Notes: generated by a model from the letters alone, not told the origin. A DNA stretch of 64,000 nt from JABSQH01 sp965230015 (GCA_965230015.1 CBDDKF010000002.1:372001-436000), one strand, 5' to 3'; positions 7,570 through 16,705 are shown, numbered from the stretch's first letter. Made by a program: numbers and translations.

Positions 7570-9183
7570 TCAGGTCAGCGTGGCCTTACCAAAGATCGGC
7601 ACCGACTGGGTCACATCGACACCCGACAGATTGTCGGCGAGGCCGTCGATCTGCTCCTCGAAGCCCCAGATCAACCATCCCTCTTCGTCGCGCACCGTCT
7701 CGAGGAGCGAGGTGATCTGCTCGCGCCGCGAGTCGCGATCGAGCGTCGACAACGCCTCGTTGAGCGCAGCGTCGTACTCGGGGTCGCCCGATCCGAAGAC
7801 GTTGAAGGCTGCCATCGACCCCGTGTAGCTCGACAGCATCGTCTCGGGTGGTCGATTGATGAAGTAGAAGGCTTGGCACGGCGTGGAAAGCACCTGGGCG
7901 AAGTCGTTGAAGTAGGTCGTCGGGTCCCCCACGTCGATGGTGGCGGTCACGCCGCACTCGGCGAGCTGCTGGGCGTACAGCTCGGCTGAGGCGACCACTC
8001 CGGGCACGAAGTCGGCCGCGCTGATGCTGAACTCGGTGACGCCGGCCTCGGCGAACAGTTGGGTCGCCCGCTCGACGTCTCGCTCGCGCTGCGGGACGTC
8101 GGTGGGGTACCCCTCGAAGCCCCTGCTGGGCATGTCGTTGCCGAGCTCGGCGTTGCCGAAGGCGATCACGTCGATCAGCTGCTGACGATCGGTGGCCAGC
8201 TTGCATGCTTCGATCACGTTCGGATCGTCGAAGGGCGCCTGCGTCTGGTTGAACGCAAAGCAGCGGATCGTCGAGTTGACTTCGCCACCGCGCACCACGC
8301 TCACACCGTCGGTCTCGTCCAACGTCTCGGCGGCCGCGGCATCGAGCGAACCGGCGTACTCGATCTCGTCGCTCTCGAGCGCACGCGCTCTCGTCGACGC
8401 CTCGGTGATCGCCGTGAACTCGACCCGCTCGAGTGAGGGTGCACCGTCCCAGTAGTCGGGGTTGCGGACAACGGTTGCGCCGACACCTTGTTCGAACTGC
8501 TCGAGAATGAACGGGCCCGATCCGATGTTGTTGCCCCAGTCGGTGAACCCGTCCGGCACGATCATCGACAGCTGACCGAAGACGGTCTCGATGAGATCGG
8601 CCCGGGGCGTCAACATGGGCACCAGCACGGTTTTGTCGTCGACTGCAGTGACGTTGGGCATGTCGATGAGCGCAAAGAACTGCCCGTACGTCGGCGATGC
8701 ACCGTAGAAGTTGATGCTGTACACCACGTCGGCGGCAGTGACGGGCGTGCCATCGGAGAACATCGGCCCGTCGCGCAGCACGATCGTCCACTCGCTGCCA
8801 TCGGCGTTGGGCTCGATCGACTCGGCGAGCTGCAACTCGAAGATGTCGCCCTTGAGCAGCACCAGCGAGTCGTGGATGGCGAACAGCGTGGCGTACTCCA
8901 TGAGGCCGGTGGTGTTGGCCGGGTTGAGGTTGTCGGCGGGAGAGGCAAGCAATCCGACGCGCACGGTGCCGCCCTCGGGTGCTGCCGCAGTGGCGTCGGG
9001 GCTGGTCTCGGTTGTCGCCTCCGTCGTATCGCCCGTGGTGTCCGACGGTTCCGTGCCATCTGGCTCGGGCGCCGTGCCGGAGTCGCTCGCCGTGTCGTCG
9101 TCGTCGCCGCATGCGGCGAGCGTGCCGGTGGCGAGTAGCGCCGCCACTGCCGAGCCGGTGCGGAGGAAATTGCGTCGGTGCAT
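7570..9183 (-). CDS. Peptide-type ABC substrate-binding lipoprotein (SBP family 5)
   Basis: 537-residue binding protein that captures the ligand outside the membrane. The N-terminus carries a Tat-like RRNFLR motif, a hydrophobic stretch and a lipobox (TLAAC), followed by an Asp/Thr/Glu-rich linker. The mature part shows the family 5 pattern: ATLFAIHDSLVLL, then FSDGTPVTAADVVYSI, then the C-terminal lobe. ATG at 9183 is chosen over GTG at 9204 because it places the twin Arg at residues 3-4. First gene of the four-gene importer operon; peptides, nickel or an oligosaccharide are all possible ligands. Confidence 0.85.
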   Translation of the reverse strand: MHRRNFLRTGSAVAALLATGTLAACGDDDDTASDSGTAPEPDGTEPSDTTGDTTEATTETSPDATAAAPEGGTVRVGLLASPADNLNPANTTGLMEYATLFAIHDSLVLLKGDIFELQLAESIEPNADGSEWTIVLRDGPMFSDGTPVTAADVVYSINFYGASPTYGQFFALIDMPNVTAVDDKTVLVPMLTPRADLIETVFGQLSMIVPDGFTDWGNNIGSGPFILEQFEQGVGATVVRNPDYWDGAPSLERVEFTAITEASTRARALESDEIEYAGSLDAAAAETLDETDGVSVVRGGEVNSTIRCFAFNQTQAPFDDPNVIEACKLATDRQQLIDVIAFGNAELGNDMPSRGFEGYPTDVPQRERDVERATQLFAEAGVTEFSISAADFVPGVVASAELYAQQLAECGVTATIDVGDPTTYFNDFAQVLSTPCQAFYFINRPPETMLSSYTGSMAAFNVFGSGDPEYDAALNEALSTLDRDSRREQITSLLETVRDEEGWLIWGFEEQIDGLADNLSGVDVTQSVPIFGKATLT

Positions 9184-9267
9184 AGTGATCCTTGTCGTGT
9201 TCACGGGCGAGAACGAGAGCCGTTCCCAGTAGAGACTTACAGGGGTACGAGTGCGAGCGAGTTGGGT

Positions 9268-11004
9268 CTAGGCGGTCACGATCTGCCAGTGGCGCTCGGC
9301 GCGCTGCGCCGACCACATCTCGGTGTACCGGCCGTCGTGCCCAAGAAGGGCCTGGTGATCACCGTGTTCGACGATCTGGCCAGCGTCGAGCACGATGATG
9401 TTGTCGGCAGCGACGACGGTCGACAGCCGGTGAGCGATCACGATCACGGTCTTGTCCTCGACGAGCGTGTCGATTGCTCGCTGCACGGCGACTTCGCTCT
9501 CGGTGTCGAGGGCAGAGGTCGGCTCGTCGAGGATCACGATGGGCGCGTCTTTCAGAATGGCTCTGGCGATCGAGATCCGCTGACGTTCGCCGCCAGAAAG
9601 GGCCCCGCCGATCTCACCGACGCCGGTGTCGTAGCCGTTCGGCAACGCAGCGATGAACTCGTGGCAGTTGGCGGCTCGGGCGGCAGCGATGATCTCGTCG
9701 TCGGTCGCATCGGCCTTGGCGATGCGGATGTTCTCGCGGATCGAGTCGTCGAACAGGTACACGTCTTGGAACACCACCGAGAAGTTCGCCATCAGCTCGG
9801 GCTGGTTCATTCCGCGCACATCTGCGCCGCCGATCGTGATCGTGCCCTGTTGTGGATCGGCGAAGCGGGTCAACAGGCGGGTGACGGTCGTTTTGCCACT
9901 TCCCGACGTGCCGACCAGTGCGGTGAGGCTGCGCTCGGGCACTTCGAACGACACGCCCCGCAGTACCTCCTCGTCGCCTTGGTCGTAGGTGAATGTCACG
10001 TCGTCGAATACGACCCGGGCGCCCTCAGGACGCGACGGCGTGTCGCTCGTTGGCAGAGGCGGCACCGCCATGAGTTCGCCGATCCGATCGATGGCCGCCT
10101 CCATGAAGTCGAACATCTGCGAGAGGTTGGCGAACAGTGCGAGCGGCTCGCTGAATCGGACGGTGACCACGATGACGGCGAGTACAACTGGTACTGCGGC
10201 GACGTCGTCGAGTGCGAATGACACCGCCAACGCCGTGATCGCCAGGATGCCCAGTTGCACCACCGCCGACATCACGATCGACGGCATTGCGCCCAGCTGC
10301 AAGCCCTTCGTCTGTGCCTCGCGCAACCGGGCGATCGAGGCTTGCAGTCGCTCCGACTCGGGGCCGACCTGACGGGTCGCCCGAAGTACCGGAAGGCCCT
10401 GGGTGTACTCGACCAAGTGCGATGCAGTGTCGGCATGCGCCGCCATCGAGATCCGGTTCTCACGTGCGCCCTGGGCGCGCATGATGCGATAGAACGGAAT
10501 CGCCAGCGGGAACAACACGAGCATGGCAAGCGCCAGCCGCCAGTCGATAAACAGCATGGCAACGATGGTCACGGCGGGTGCGACGATCGTGTTGATCACC
10601 ACGCCGAACAACCCGCCGGCGATCGACACGACATCGTTGACGTTGCCGGTGAGCACGCTGTTGAGGTCACCGGTTTGGCGACGCGCCAGTTGCTGCAACG
10701 GCATTCGCTTGAGCTGTTCGCCGAGGTTGGATCTGGTTTCGTCGGAGACCTCGATGTAGATCCGCCACTCGGCACGGGTGCCGGCCAGACGCAGGAGGGC
10801 GTCGATAACGATCAAGCCAGCGATCGCCGCGAAGTAGGTCCACACGTCGTCGGAACCGTCGACGAGCGCCGAGAACAATGGGAACAGGAGGGCGTACGCA
10901 AGACCCTGGGCGACCGATGCCAAGATCGAGAACGTCAGCGCACGCTTCATCAGCGGCGCTTTCGAGCCGCAGGCGTCGATCATGTTGCGGAATGTGGTGA
11001 TCAT
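9268..11004 (-). CDS. ABC transporter half, IrtB/YbtQ-like (membrane plus ATPase)
   Basis: 578-residue half-transporter with an exporter-type fold: about six membrane helices in residues 1-300, then an ATPase domain. Walker A is GTSGSGKTT, Q-loop VVFQDVYLFDD, signature GALSGGERQRISIARAI, Walker B IVILDEPTSALD and H-loop IAHRLST. The TSALDTESEVAVQRAI context and pairing with the upstream half resemble the mycobacterial IrtB/YbtQ systems, which import metal-siderophore despite an exporter fold. Start is 9 bp after the partner gene. A drug or lipid exporter remains possible. Confidence 0.7.
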   Translation of the reverse strand: MITTFRNMIDACGSKAPLMKRALTFSILASVAQGLAYALLFPLFSALVDGSDDVWTYFAAIAGLIVIDALLRLAGTRAEWRIYIEVSDETRSNLGEQLKRMPLQQLARRQTGDLNSVLTGNVNDVVSIAGGLFGVVINTIVAPAVTIVAMLFIDWRLALAMLVLFPLAIPFYRIMRAQGARENRISMAAHADTASHLVEYTQGLPVLRATRQVGPESERLQASIARLREAQTKGLQLGAMPSIVMSAVVQLGILAITALAVSFALDDVAAVPVVLAVIVVTVRFSEPLALFANLSQMFDFMEAAIDRIGELMAVPPLPTSDTPSRPEGARVVFDDVTFTYDQGDEEVLRGVSFEVPERSLTALVGTSGSGKTTVTRLLTRFADPQQGTITIGGADVRGMNQPELMANFSVVFQDVYLFDDSIRENIRIAKADATDDEIIAAARAANCHEFIAALPNGYDTGVGEIGGALSGGERQRISIARAILKDAPIVILDEPTSALDTESEVAVQRAIDTLVEDKTVIVIAHRLSTVVAADNIIVLDAGQIVEHGDHQALLGHDGRYTEMWSAQRAERHWQIVTA

Positions 11005-11013
11005 GGCGACTCC

Positions 11014-12882
11014 TCAGCGCACCACAGCGTCGGTGCGGTCGGGTACGAGCGCCGACTCGGCGTCGCCGCTGCGCAGCCCCCAGCCTTGGGCTTGATTGAA
11101 GTGCGCCCAGAGGCGGCCGTAGCGGCCATCGGACGCAACGAGTTCCTCGTGCGTCCCCCGCTCGCTCACTCGTCCGGCGTCGAGCACGACGATCTGGTGG
11201 GCGTCGCTGATCGTCGACAACCGGTGGGCAACCACGATCAGCGTCTTGCCACGGGCGAGTTCCGCCAGCGCTCGATGGATCTTCGCCTCGTTGTCGGGGT
11301 CGGCAAACGCCGTCGCCTCGTCGAGCACGATGATCGGGCTGTCTTGCAGGATTGCCCGGGCGATCGTGATGCGTTGCCGCTGCCCACCCGAGAGGCTTGA
11401 TCCGCGTTCGCTCACCACCGTGTCGTACCCGTCGGGCAACTCGTTGACGATGAAGTCGTGGGCCTGTGCAGCGCGTGCCGCCTGCTCGACCTCTTCGTCG
11501 GTGGCGTCGGTGCGTCCGAGGCGGATGTTGGTGCGAATCGTGTCGCCGAAGAGAAACGGCGACTGGAACACGAACGCCACCGAGCGCATCAGCTGGTCGG
11601 CGGTCATGTCACGCACATCGACGCCGCCGACGAGTACTTGACCGTCAGCAACATCCCAGAAGCGAGGAATCAACTGGGCCACCGTGCTCTTGCCGGCACC
11701 GGACGGCCCGACGAGCGCGGTGACCGTGCCCGCCGGCATCGAGATGTTCACGTCGGTCAACGCGTTGTCGGTGCGACCGTCATACCGGAACGTCACGTTG
11801 CGCAGTTCGACCGACGCGTCGGCTGGCGGCGTGCCCGTCTCGGGCTCGGGCATCAGCTGCACAGCTCGCAGCCGGCCGATTCGTTTCACCGATGCGGCCG
11901 CGTTGGTGATCAGCTGCTGCAACCACACGATCGGCACGATCGACTCGGTGACCGTCGGCGCCAAGAGCAAGAACATCATCAAGATCGGCAACTCGAGCGA
12001 GCCGTTGCGCACCATTGGGATGCCGACGGCGAGCAGCACCAACACGGTCGGCAGCGCGGCGAACAGCGTCCGTGCGATGTACGCACCCGACTGCGACCGT
12101 TCGGTCCACTCACGCAGCGTGGTGGTGGCGTCGTTCAGCGCCGCCCGGTATCGCTCGAACGAACCCGAGCCGTCGTCGAACGTGCGGACGATGTGCATGC
12201 CCTGCACGTACTCGTTGATCACCCCGTTGATGCGCTCGTTGGCCTCGTCGACCTTCTTGCGTGCCACGTCGTAGTCGCGGAAGGCGAGGAACATGCCGAT
12301 CAAACCGACCGGGAGCAACACGAGCGACAACAACGCCAGTCGCCAGTCGAGCACGAACATCAAGACCACACCGAGGATCGGCGCCGAGAAGGTCTTGGCG
12401 AACAGCGGCGTGCTGTCGGCAACGAAGGCGTGCAGCGCCCGGACGTCGTCGAGCACCACCTTCTTCAGCGCGCCCGAGCCGGCGGCGACGACGTACCCGA
12501 GCGGGACCTTGGCCAGCCGAGTCGTGAGGTCGGTCCGCAGGATCTGTTCGAGTCGAAACGCGCCCAGATGGGAGATGTGAAACGACGCGACGCGACACAC
12601 AAACGACACAATCACAAGGCCCACGCTGATCGCGAGCAACGTCCATATCCGACCCGAGTCGGGATCGCTGGAGGTGATCTCGCGGGCGATCGGCAAGAAC
12701 AGCATGATCGAGCCGAGCCATGCCACGAGGCTCAATACCGAGATCGCCATACCGCTGTAGATCTCGCGGTTGACCGGCGCAATGACCGTCCAGAGGCCGG
12801 GCTCCTGCTGCGCCGCCGGCACATCATCGGCGGCCTCACCGCTGGCTGCCGCCGTCGTCAGCTCATCATCGATCGTGGTCAT
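11014..12882 (-). CDS. ABC transporter half, IrtA/YbtP-like (membrane plus ATPase)
   Basis: 622-residue half-transporter partnering the adjacent gene. A 30-residue acidic N-terminus is followed by six membrane helices and an ATPase: GPSGAGKST (Walker A), FVFQSPFLFGD (Q-loop), SSLSGGQRQRITIARAI (signature), IIVLDEATAFADPDNE (Walker B region). The DEATAFADP sequence is characteristic of the YbtP/IrtA group. It lacks the siderophore-interacting reductase domain found at the N-terminus of mycobacterial IrtA. Closeness to two Zur-like boxes supports metal or metallophore transport, but none of those boxes is directly upstream. Confidence 0.7.
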   Translation of the reverse strand: MTTIDDELTTAAASGEAADDVPAAQQEPGLWTVIAPVNREIYSGMAISVLSLVAWLGSIMLFLPIAREITSSDPDSGRIWTLLAISVGLVIVSFVCRVASFHISHLGAFRLEQILRTDLTTRLAKVPLGYVVAAGSGALKKVVLDDVRALHAFVADSTPLFAKTFSAPILGVVLMFVLDWRLALLSLVLLPVGLIGMFLAFRDYDVARKKVDEANERINGVINEYVQGMHIVRTFDDGSGSFERYRAALNDATTTLREWTERSQSGAYIARTLFAALPTVLVLLAVGIPMVRNGSLELPILMMFLLLAPTVTESIVPIVWLQQLITNAAASVKRIGRLRAVQLMPEPETGTPPADASVELRNVTFRYDGRTDNALTDVNISMPAGTVTALVGPSGAGKSTVAQLIPRFWDVADGQVLVGGVDVRDMTADQLMRSVAFVFQSPFLFGDTIRTNIRLGRTDATDEEVEQAARAAQAHDFIVNELPDGYDTVVSERGSSLSGGQRQRITIARAILQDSPIIVLDEATAFADPDNEAKIHRALAELARGKTLIVVAHRLSTISDAHQIVVLDAGRVSERGTHEELVASDGRYGRLWAHFNQAQGWGLRSGDAESALVPDRTDAVVR

Positions 12883-12916
12883 CCGAACCCATCATTGCAG
12901 ACTTGGTAAGCACACC

Positions 12917-12931
12917 TATCAGTAGATGATA
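12917..12931. promoter_or_regulatory. Inverted repeat upstream of the ABC half-transporter operon
   Basis: TATCA-gtaga-TGATA, a 15-bp palindrome about 35 bp upstream of the IrtA-like ATG (12882). Right placement for an operator of the two-gene ABC operon. It overlaps a weak, imperfect DtxR-like element (TTGGT/ACCTA, 12903-12918). Regulator unknown. Confidence 0.35.
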
Positions 12932-13002
12932 AGCCGCTCGACACTGCCAAGGGCCAAGGTCCTCTGTTCGCATGGCTGCCTCCGCGCCGGTTGGCGCCGA
13001 CC

Positions 13003-13224
13003 TCAGTCGGCACGGGCGTCGGACTCGAGCGCCTGCTCGAACCAGCCGACCACGCGGGCCAAGTGGTCGTCGCCCCACTGCTTTCTGAACGCCGCCGTGT
13101 GCGGATCGCGCGCGTTGTTCAGCGCCTTGATGCGCTTTTCGCAGAACGCAGCCGTCAGCGGGATCGAGCAGTCGACCTCGATACAGCGCTTCCAATCGGC
13201 GTACGACATGGGAGGACCATCCAC
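13003..13224 (-). CDS. Small unknown protein downstream of a Zur-like box
   Basis: 73 codons from GTG at 13224, or 68 from ATG at 13209. The protein has three cysteines near its start (KRCIEVDCSI, then FCEKR) and an ordered remainder (PHTAAFRKQWGDDH, VVGWFEQAL), which looks like a genuine helical domain. I do not recognise the family. A Fur/Zur-type palindrome (13245-13261) lies 21 bp upstream, so expression under zinc limitation is a reasonable inference. The Cys cluster could bind metal, but no classic zinc finger is visible. Confidence 0.5.
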   Translation of the reverse strand: MDGPPMSYADWKRCIEVDCSIPLTAAFCEKRIKALNNARDPHTAAFRKQWGDDHLARVVGWFEQALESDARAD

Positions 13225-13244
13225 TCGGTCATGTTACCCACAGA

Positions 13245-13261
13245 ACGAGAACGATTCTCAT
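13245..13261 (-). promoter_or_regulatory. Zur/Fur-like box upstream of the small ORF
   Basis: Minus-strand sequence ATGAGAATCGTTCTCGT, an inverted repeat around a central C. Its left half ATGAGAATC is identical to the box before the CobW gene at 14583. It lies between the M20 gene end and the small ORF start. Spacing and shape fit a Fur-family site, and Zur is favoured by the CobW neighbour. Confidence 0.55.
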
Positions 13262-13340
13262 TCTGTTGCAGGCGACTGTCGCAGCGAGGCGCACCGCCGC
13301 GTCCACCCACGCATGGAGTCGAGCTGGGCGCGAGACCGAG

Positions 13341-14561
13341 TTACGCGTGTGCGTGCCCGCCGGGCGTGAACGCCGCCCGGATCTCTTCGCGCGTGTCGGC
13401 GCTGGCCAGACAGTCGACCATCGTGAGCGCCATGCTGAGCGCGCCATCGACGACGGCCCGGTCGCCTTCCTCGCCGCCGGCGAACACCTCGAACTCTGCG
13501 GTGTGAATCGCCGTGCCGTCCGGAGCGGCTTTGATCATCGGGTGGATCGACGGGATCGCATAGCTGACGTTGCCCATGTCGGTCGAGCCGACGACCATCG
13601 CCCCCTCGGCCTCGGGCATCGGGTGCCGACCGACATCCATTGCGTTCTTCACGTACACGTCGAGCAACGGGTGATTGTCGACCATGTCGTAGAACGGCGG
13701 ATCGACCCACTGAGAGTGCATCTCACAGCCCGATGCGTCGGCCCCGCCCTGGAGACACCGGTGCACACGCTCCTTGAGCGTCTCGAGGCTCGACAGCTTG
13801 CCGCTGCGGACGTACCACTCGGCCGCCGCACGCGATGGAACGATGTTGGGCTTCACTCCGGCCTCGGTGAAGATGCCGTGGATCCGCTCGTCGGGTCGAA
13901 TGTGTTGGCGCAGCGCGGCGACCGCGTTGTAGCCGAGTACGGCGGCGTCGAGCGCGTTGCGGCCTTGATGTGGTGCTGCGGCGGCGTGGGCGGCTTTGCC
14001 GTCGTAGGTCACGTGGAGCTGTTGGACGGCGATCGTGTGCATGGTGCGCAGGTCACGATCGGCGGGGTGCACCATCATGGCGAGGTCGATGTCGTCGAAT
14101 GCGCCTCGGCGGATCATGAACTCCTTGCCGCCGCCGCCTTCTTCAGCCGGGGTGCCGAGTATTGCCACTCGACCACCGAGCGCCTCGGCGACCTTGGCAA
14201 CGGCGATTCCGGCACCGAGCCCCGCCGATCCAATGATGTTGTGGCCGCACGCGTGGCCGATCTCGGGCAACGCGTCGTACTCGCAAAGCACCGCCACGGT
14301 TGGGCCGTCGGCCGCGCCGACGCGCGCGTCGAACGCAGTTGGCATGTCGTAAGCACCCCGCACCACGTCGATGCCGTTGTCGTCGAGCACACCGGTCAGC
14401 GCTTCGTGCGCGTGATGCTCCTCGAAGTTCAGTTCCGGGTGAGCGTGAATCGAGTGTGACAGATCGAGCAACGCCGGCGTGAGCCGCTCGATCTCGGCTC
14501 GCACCACGGCTTTCGCTGCATCGACGTCCACGCTTCGACGGTAGCTGCGCGCCGGGTCCAT
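13341..14561 (-). CDS. M20-family amidohydrolase (AbgB-like)
   Basis: 406-residue dinuclear-metal amidohydrolase, probably cleaving an N-acyl or p-aminobenzoyl-glutamate-type amide. Motifs in order: HSIHAHPELNFEEHHAH, the metal site CEYDALPEIGHACGHN, catalytic GTPAEEGGGGKE and the late GSTDMGNVSY metal ligands. A dimerisation (lid) domain sits between. Start ATG at 14561; a GTG at 14531 is an alternative. It is divergent from the CobW gene with only 44 bp between them, and the Zur-like box lies there, so it may be induced under zinc starvation. Substrate not determinable. Confidence 0.8.
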   Translation of the reverse strand: MDPARSYRRSVDVDAAKAVVRAEIERLTPALLDLSHSIHAHPELNFEEHHAHEALTGVLDDNGIDVVRGAYDMPTAFDARVGAADGPTVAVLCEYDALPEIGHACGHNIIGSAGLGAGIAVAKVAEALGGRVAILGTPAEEGGGGKEFMIRRGAFDDIDLAMMVHPADRDLRTMHTIAVQQLHVTYDGKAAHAAAAPHQGRNALDAAVLGYNAVAALRQHIRPDERIHGIFTEAGVKPNIVPSRAAAEWYVRSGKLSSLETLKERVHRCLQGGADASGCEMHSQWVDPPFYDMVDNHPLLDVYVKNAMDVGRHPMPEAEGAMVVGSTDMGNVSYAIPSIHPMIKAAPDGTAIHTAEFEVFAGGEEGDRAVVDGALSMALTMVDCLASADTREEIRAAFTPGGHAHA

Positions 14562-14582
14562 ACATCGATCGTTGCCCGGGAA

Positions 14583-14599
14583 ATGAGAATCATTATCAT
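14583..14599. promoter_or_regulatory. Zur/Fur-like box between M20 and CobW genes
   Basis: ATGAGAATCATTATCAT is an inverted repeat (8-1-8) with one mismatched pair, closely resembling Fur/Zur consensus sites. It ends 6 bp before the CobW ATG and lies 21 bp from the M20 start, so it can occlude both divergent promoters. Zur control of COG0523 (CobW-like) genes is established in several bacteria. Confidence 0.7.
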
Positions 14600-14605
14600 C
14601 ATCGG

Positions 14606-15616
14606 ATGACCACCGACTCGCTCGCCCCCACGCCCGGCAGGGTCCCTGTCACTGTGCTCACGGGCTTCCTCGGCGCTGGAAAGACCACGCTGCTCAATCA
14701 CATCCTCACCGAGCAGCACGGGATGCGCATCGCAGTCATCGAGAACGAGTTCGGCGAGATCGGCATCGACGATGCGCTCGTGCTCGACGCCGAAGAAGAG
14801 ATCTTCGAGATGAACAACGGGTGCATCTGCTGCACCGTGCGTGGCGACCTCATTCGCATTCTCGGCAACCTGATGCGGCGCCGCGACCGGTTCGACCAAA
14901 TCGTCATCGAGACGACTGGGCTCGCCGACCCCGCACCTGTCGCCCAGACCTTCTTCGTCGACGACGAGATCGCCGCCAAGCTCGAGCTCGACGCGATCGT
15001 CACGGTGGTCGACGCCAAACACCTCGTGGAACACCTCGACGACGAAAAGCCCGAAGGCGTCGAGAACGAAGCGGTCGAACAGTTGGCCTTCGCCGATCGC
15101 GTCGTGCTGAACAAGGTCGACCTGGCCGACTCCGAACACGCCCTGGGGGAGGTCGAGCGCCGCGTGCGCGAGATCAATCCGCACGTCCCGATCGTGCGGA
15201 CGAGCCATGGCAAAGTCGACCTCGAGGCGATCCTCGACGTGGGCGCATTCGATCTCGATCGGGTGCTCGCCGACGATCCCGAGTTCCTCGATCCAGACGC
15301 TGAACACCAGCATGACCTGACCGTTACATCGGTCGGCATCGAAGCGGCCGGCACCGTCGACAGCGGCCGACTCGACGCCTGGCTGGGCACGCTCCTGCGC
15401 GAGAAGGGCGTCGACATCTTCCGCTCGAAGGGCATCTTGGCGATCGAGGGAGCCGACGAGCGGTACGTGTTCCAGGGCGTCCACATGCTGCTCGATGGGC
15501 AACCCGACCGTGCGTGGCGAGACGGCGAAGAGCGAACGAACAAGTTGGTGTTCATCGGTCGCAACCTCGATCGCGAGGAGCTGGAACGCAGCTTCCGCGA
15601 ATGCTTGGTTGGTTGA
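14606..15616 (+). CDS. CobW/COG0523 GTPase, putative zinc metallochaperone
   Basis: 336-residue G3E GTPase. P-loop GFLGAGKTT is at residues 20-28, the metal-binding CICC motif at 73-76, a switch/Walker B region at IVIETTGLADP, and NKVD supplies base specificity. A C-terminal CobW_C domain ends with HMLLDGQPDRAW. The sub-family linked to Zur delivers zinc to client enzymes under scarcity; the overlapping Zur-like box supports that role here. The stop codon overlaps the ATG of the WD40 gene (TGATG), so the two are translationally coupled. Confidence 0.85.
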   Translation: MTTDSLAPTPGRVPVTVLTGFLGAGKTTLLNHILTEQHGMRIAVIENEFGEIGIDDALVLDAEEEIFEMNNGCICCTVRGDLIRILGNLMRRRDRFDQIVIETTGLADPAPVAQTFFVDDEIAAKLELDAIVTVVDAKHLVEHLDDEKPEGVENEAVEQLAFADRVVLNKVDLADSEHALGEVERRVREINPHVPIVRTSHGKVDLEAILDVGAFDLDRVLADDPEFLDPDAEHQHDLTVTSVGIEAAGTVDSGRLDAWLGTLLREKGVDIFRSKGILAIEGADERYVFQGVHMLLDGQPDRAWRDGEERTNKLVFIGRNLDREELERSFRECLVG

Positions 15617-16641
15617 TGAGCACGATCGGTGCGGTGAGCTGGCAGCTCGGCCTCGGCGACTACGTCTCGGCCGTTGCCGTGTCCCCCGACGGCCAGACCG
15701 CAGCAGTCGGCTCGCTCGCAGGAGATGCTGCACTGATCGCGGTTGCTGATGGCTCGACCATCGCCAAGCTCGACGAACACCCATTCGGCGTTGCGGCGGC
15801 CGCATGGTCTCGTGACTCGACAACCGTTGCCATCGGCGGGCATGACTGCAAGGTCCGCCTCTACGACGCGGCCGGCACGACCCGAGGTGACCTTGCCGTT
15901 GACGGATGGGCGAGCAAGCTTGCGTGGTCGCCGACCGACGATCTCCTCGCCGTGGGTGCTGGTCGGAGAATGCAGCTCGTCGATGCCGACGCCGCGGTCG
16001 TCCGGTCTCACAATCAGGTTGCGTCGACGGTTACCGCCGTCACCTGGTCACCGAATGGAAAGCGCGTCGGTGTGGCGGCCTACGGCGGCGTTGCGTGGTA
16101 CGACCCGGCCGACGATCGCGTCGACCCGCTTCGGTTCTCGGCCTGGAAGGGTTCACTCTTGAGCCTCGCCCTCTCCCCCACCGGACGGTGGGCGGGCGCA
16201 GGCTCGCAAGACCGGAGCATCCACATCTGGCGGCTCTGGTCGGGTGACGAGCTGTCGATGGCCGGGTATCCCGCGAAGGTCGAGCACATCGGCTTTCGTC
16301 ACGATGGCCGCTGGATGGCGACCGCCTGCCTCGAGAAGCTGGCCGTGTGGGAGTTCCCCGGTCGCGGTCCGGGCGGGTCGACCCCGGCGACGGGCGCAGC
16401 GCACGACAAGCCCATCGAGTCGTTGGCATGGGAGCCGGCCGGTGACCAACTCGTGACGGGCGGCGCCGATGGACGCCTGATCCTGTGGCCCGGACCCCGC
16501 CGCCAAGGGGCAACGCTGCGTCCCCGCGCCATGGTGGATTCGGACGCCGGCGTCGCGCACGTCGAATGGACACAGGATGGCGCCACGCTGGTCATCGGGC
16601 GCGACGACGGAACCGTCGAAGCCCGCAGCGTGACGGCGTAG
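15616..16641 (+). CDS. WD40-repeat protein coupled to CobW
   Basis: 341-residue protein made almost wholly of WD40/propeller repeats. Units such as VSAVAVSPDGQTAAVGS, VTAVTWSPNGKRVGVAA, LLSLALSPTGRWAGAGSQD and IESLAWEPAGDQLVTGGAD suggest a single seven-bladed propeller. No signal peptide or enzymatic motif. Starts at ATG 15616, sharing one base with the CobW stop, so the two products are probably made together. A scaffold or client-binding role for the metallochaperone is inference. A longer frame upstream is excluded by the overlap with cobW. Confidence 0.8.
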   Translation: MSTIGAVSWQLGLGDYVSAVAVSPDGQTAAVGSLAGDAALIAVADGSTIAKLDEHPFGVAAAAWSRDSTTVAIGGHDCKVRLYDAAGTTRGDLAVDGWASKLAWSPTDDLLAVGAGRRMQLVDADAAVVRSHNQVASTVTAVTWSPNGKRVGVAAYGGVAWYDPADDRVDPLRFSAWKGSLLSLALSPTGRWAGAGSQDRSIHIWRLWSGDELSMAGYPAKVEHIGFRHDGRWMATACLEKLAVWEFPGRGPGGSTPATGAAHDKPIESLAWEPAGDQLVTGGADGRLILWPGPRRQGATLRPRAMVDSDAGVAHVEWTQDGATLVIGRDDGTVEARSVTA

Positions 16642-16705
16642 AAGCCGACCGGCGCCCGCCGTGGCCCGCAGTGCTGGCGGATCGGTCGCGGTGTCGGAGT
16701 ACTGC

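Noticed and set aside
12903..12918. DtxR/IdeR box before the ABC half-transporters
   Set aside because: TTGGT/ACCTA has a 6-base spacer and only about 11 of 19 consensus positions; too weak to call.
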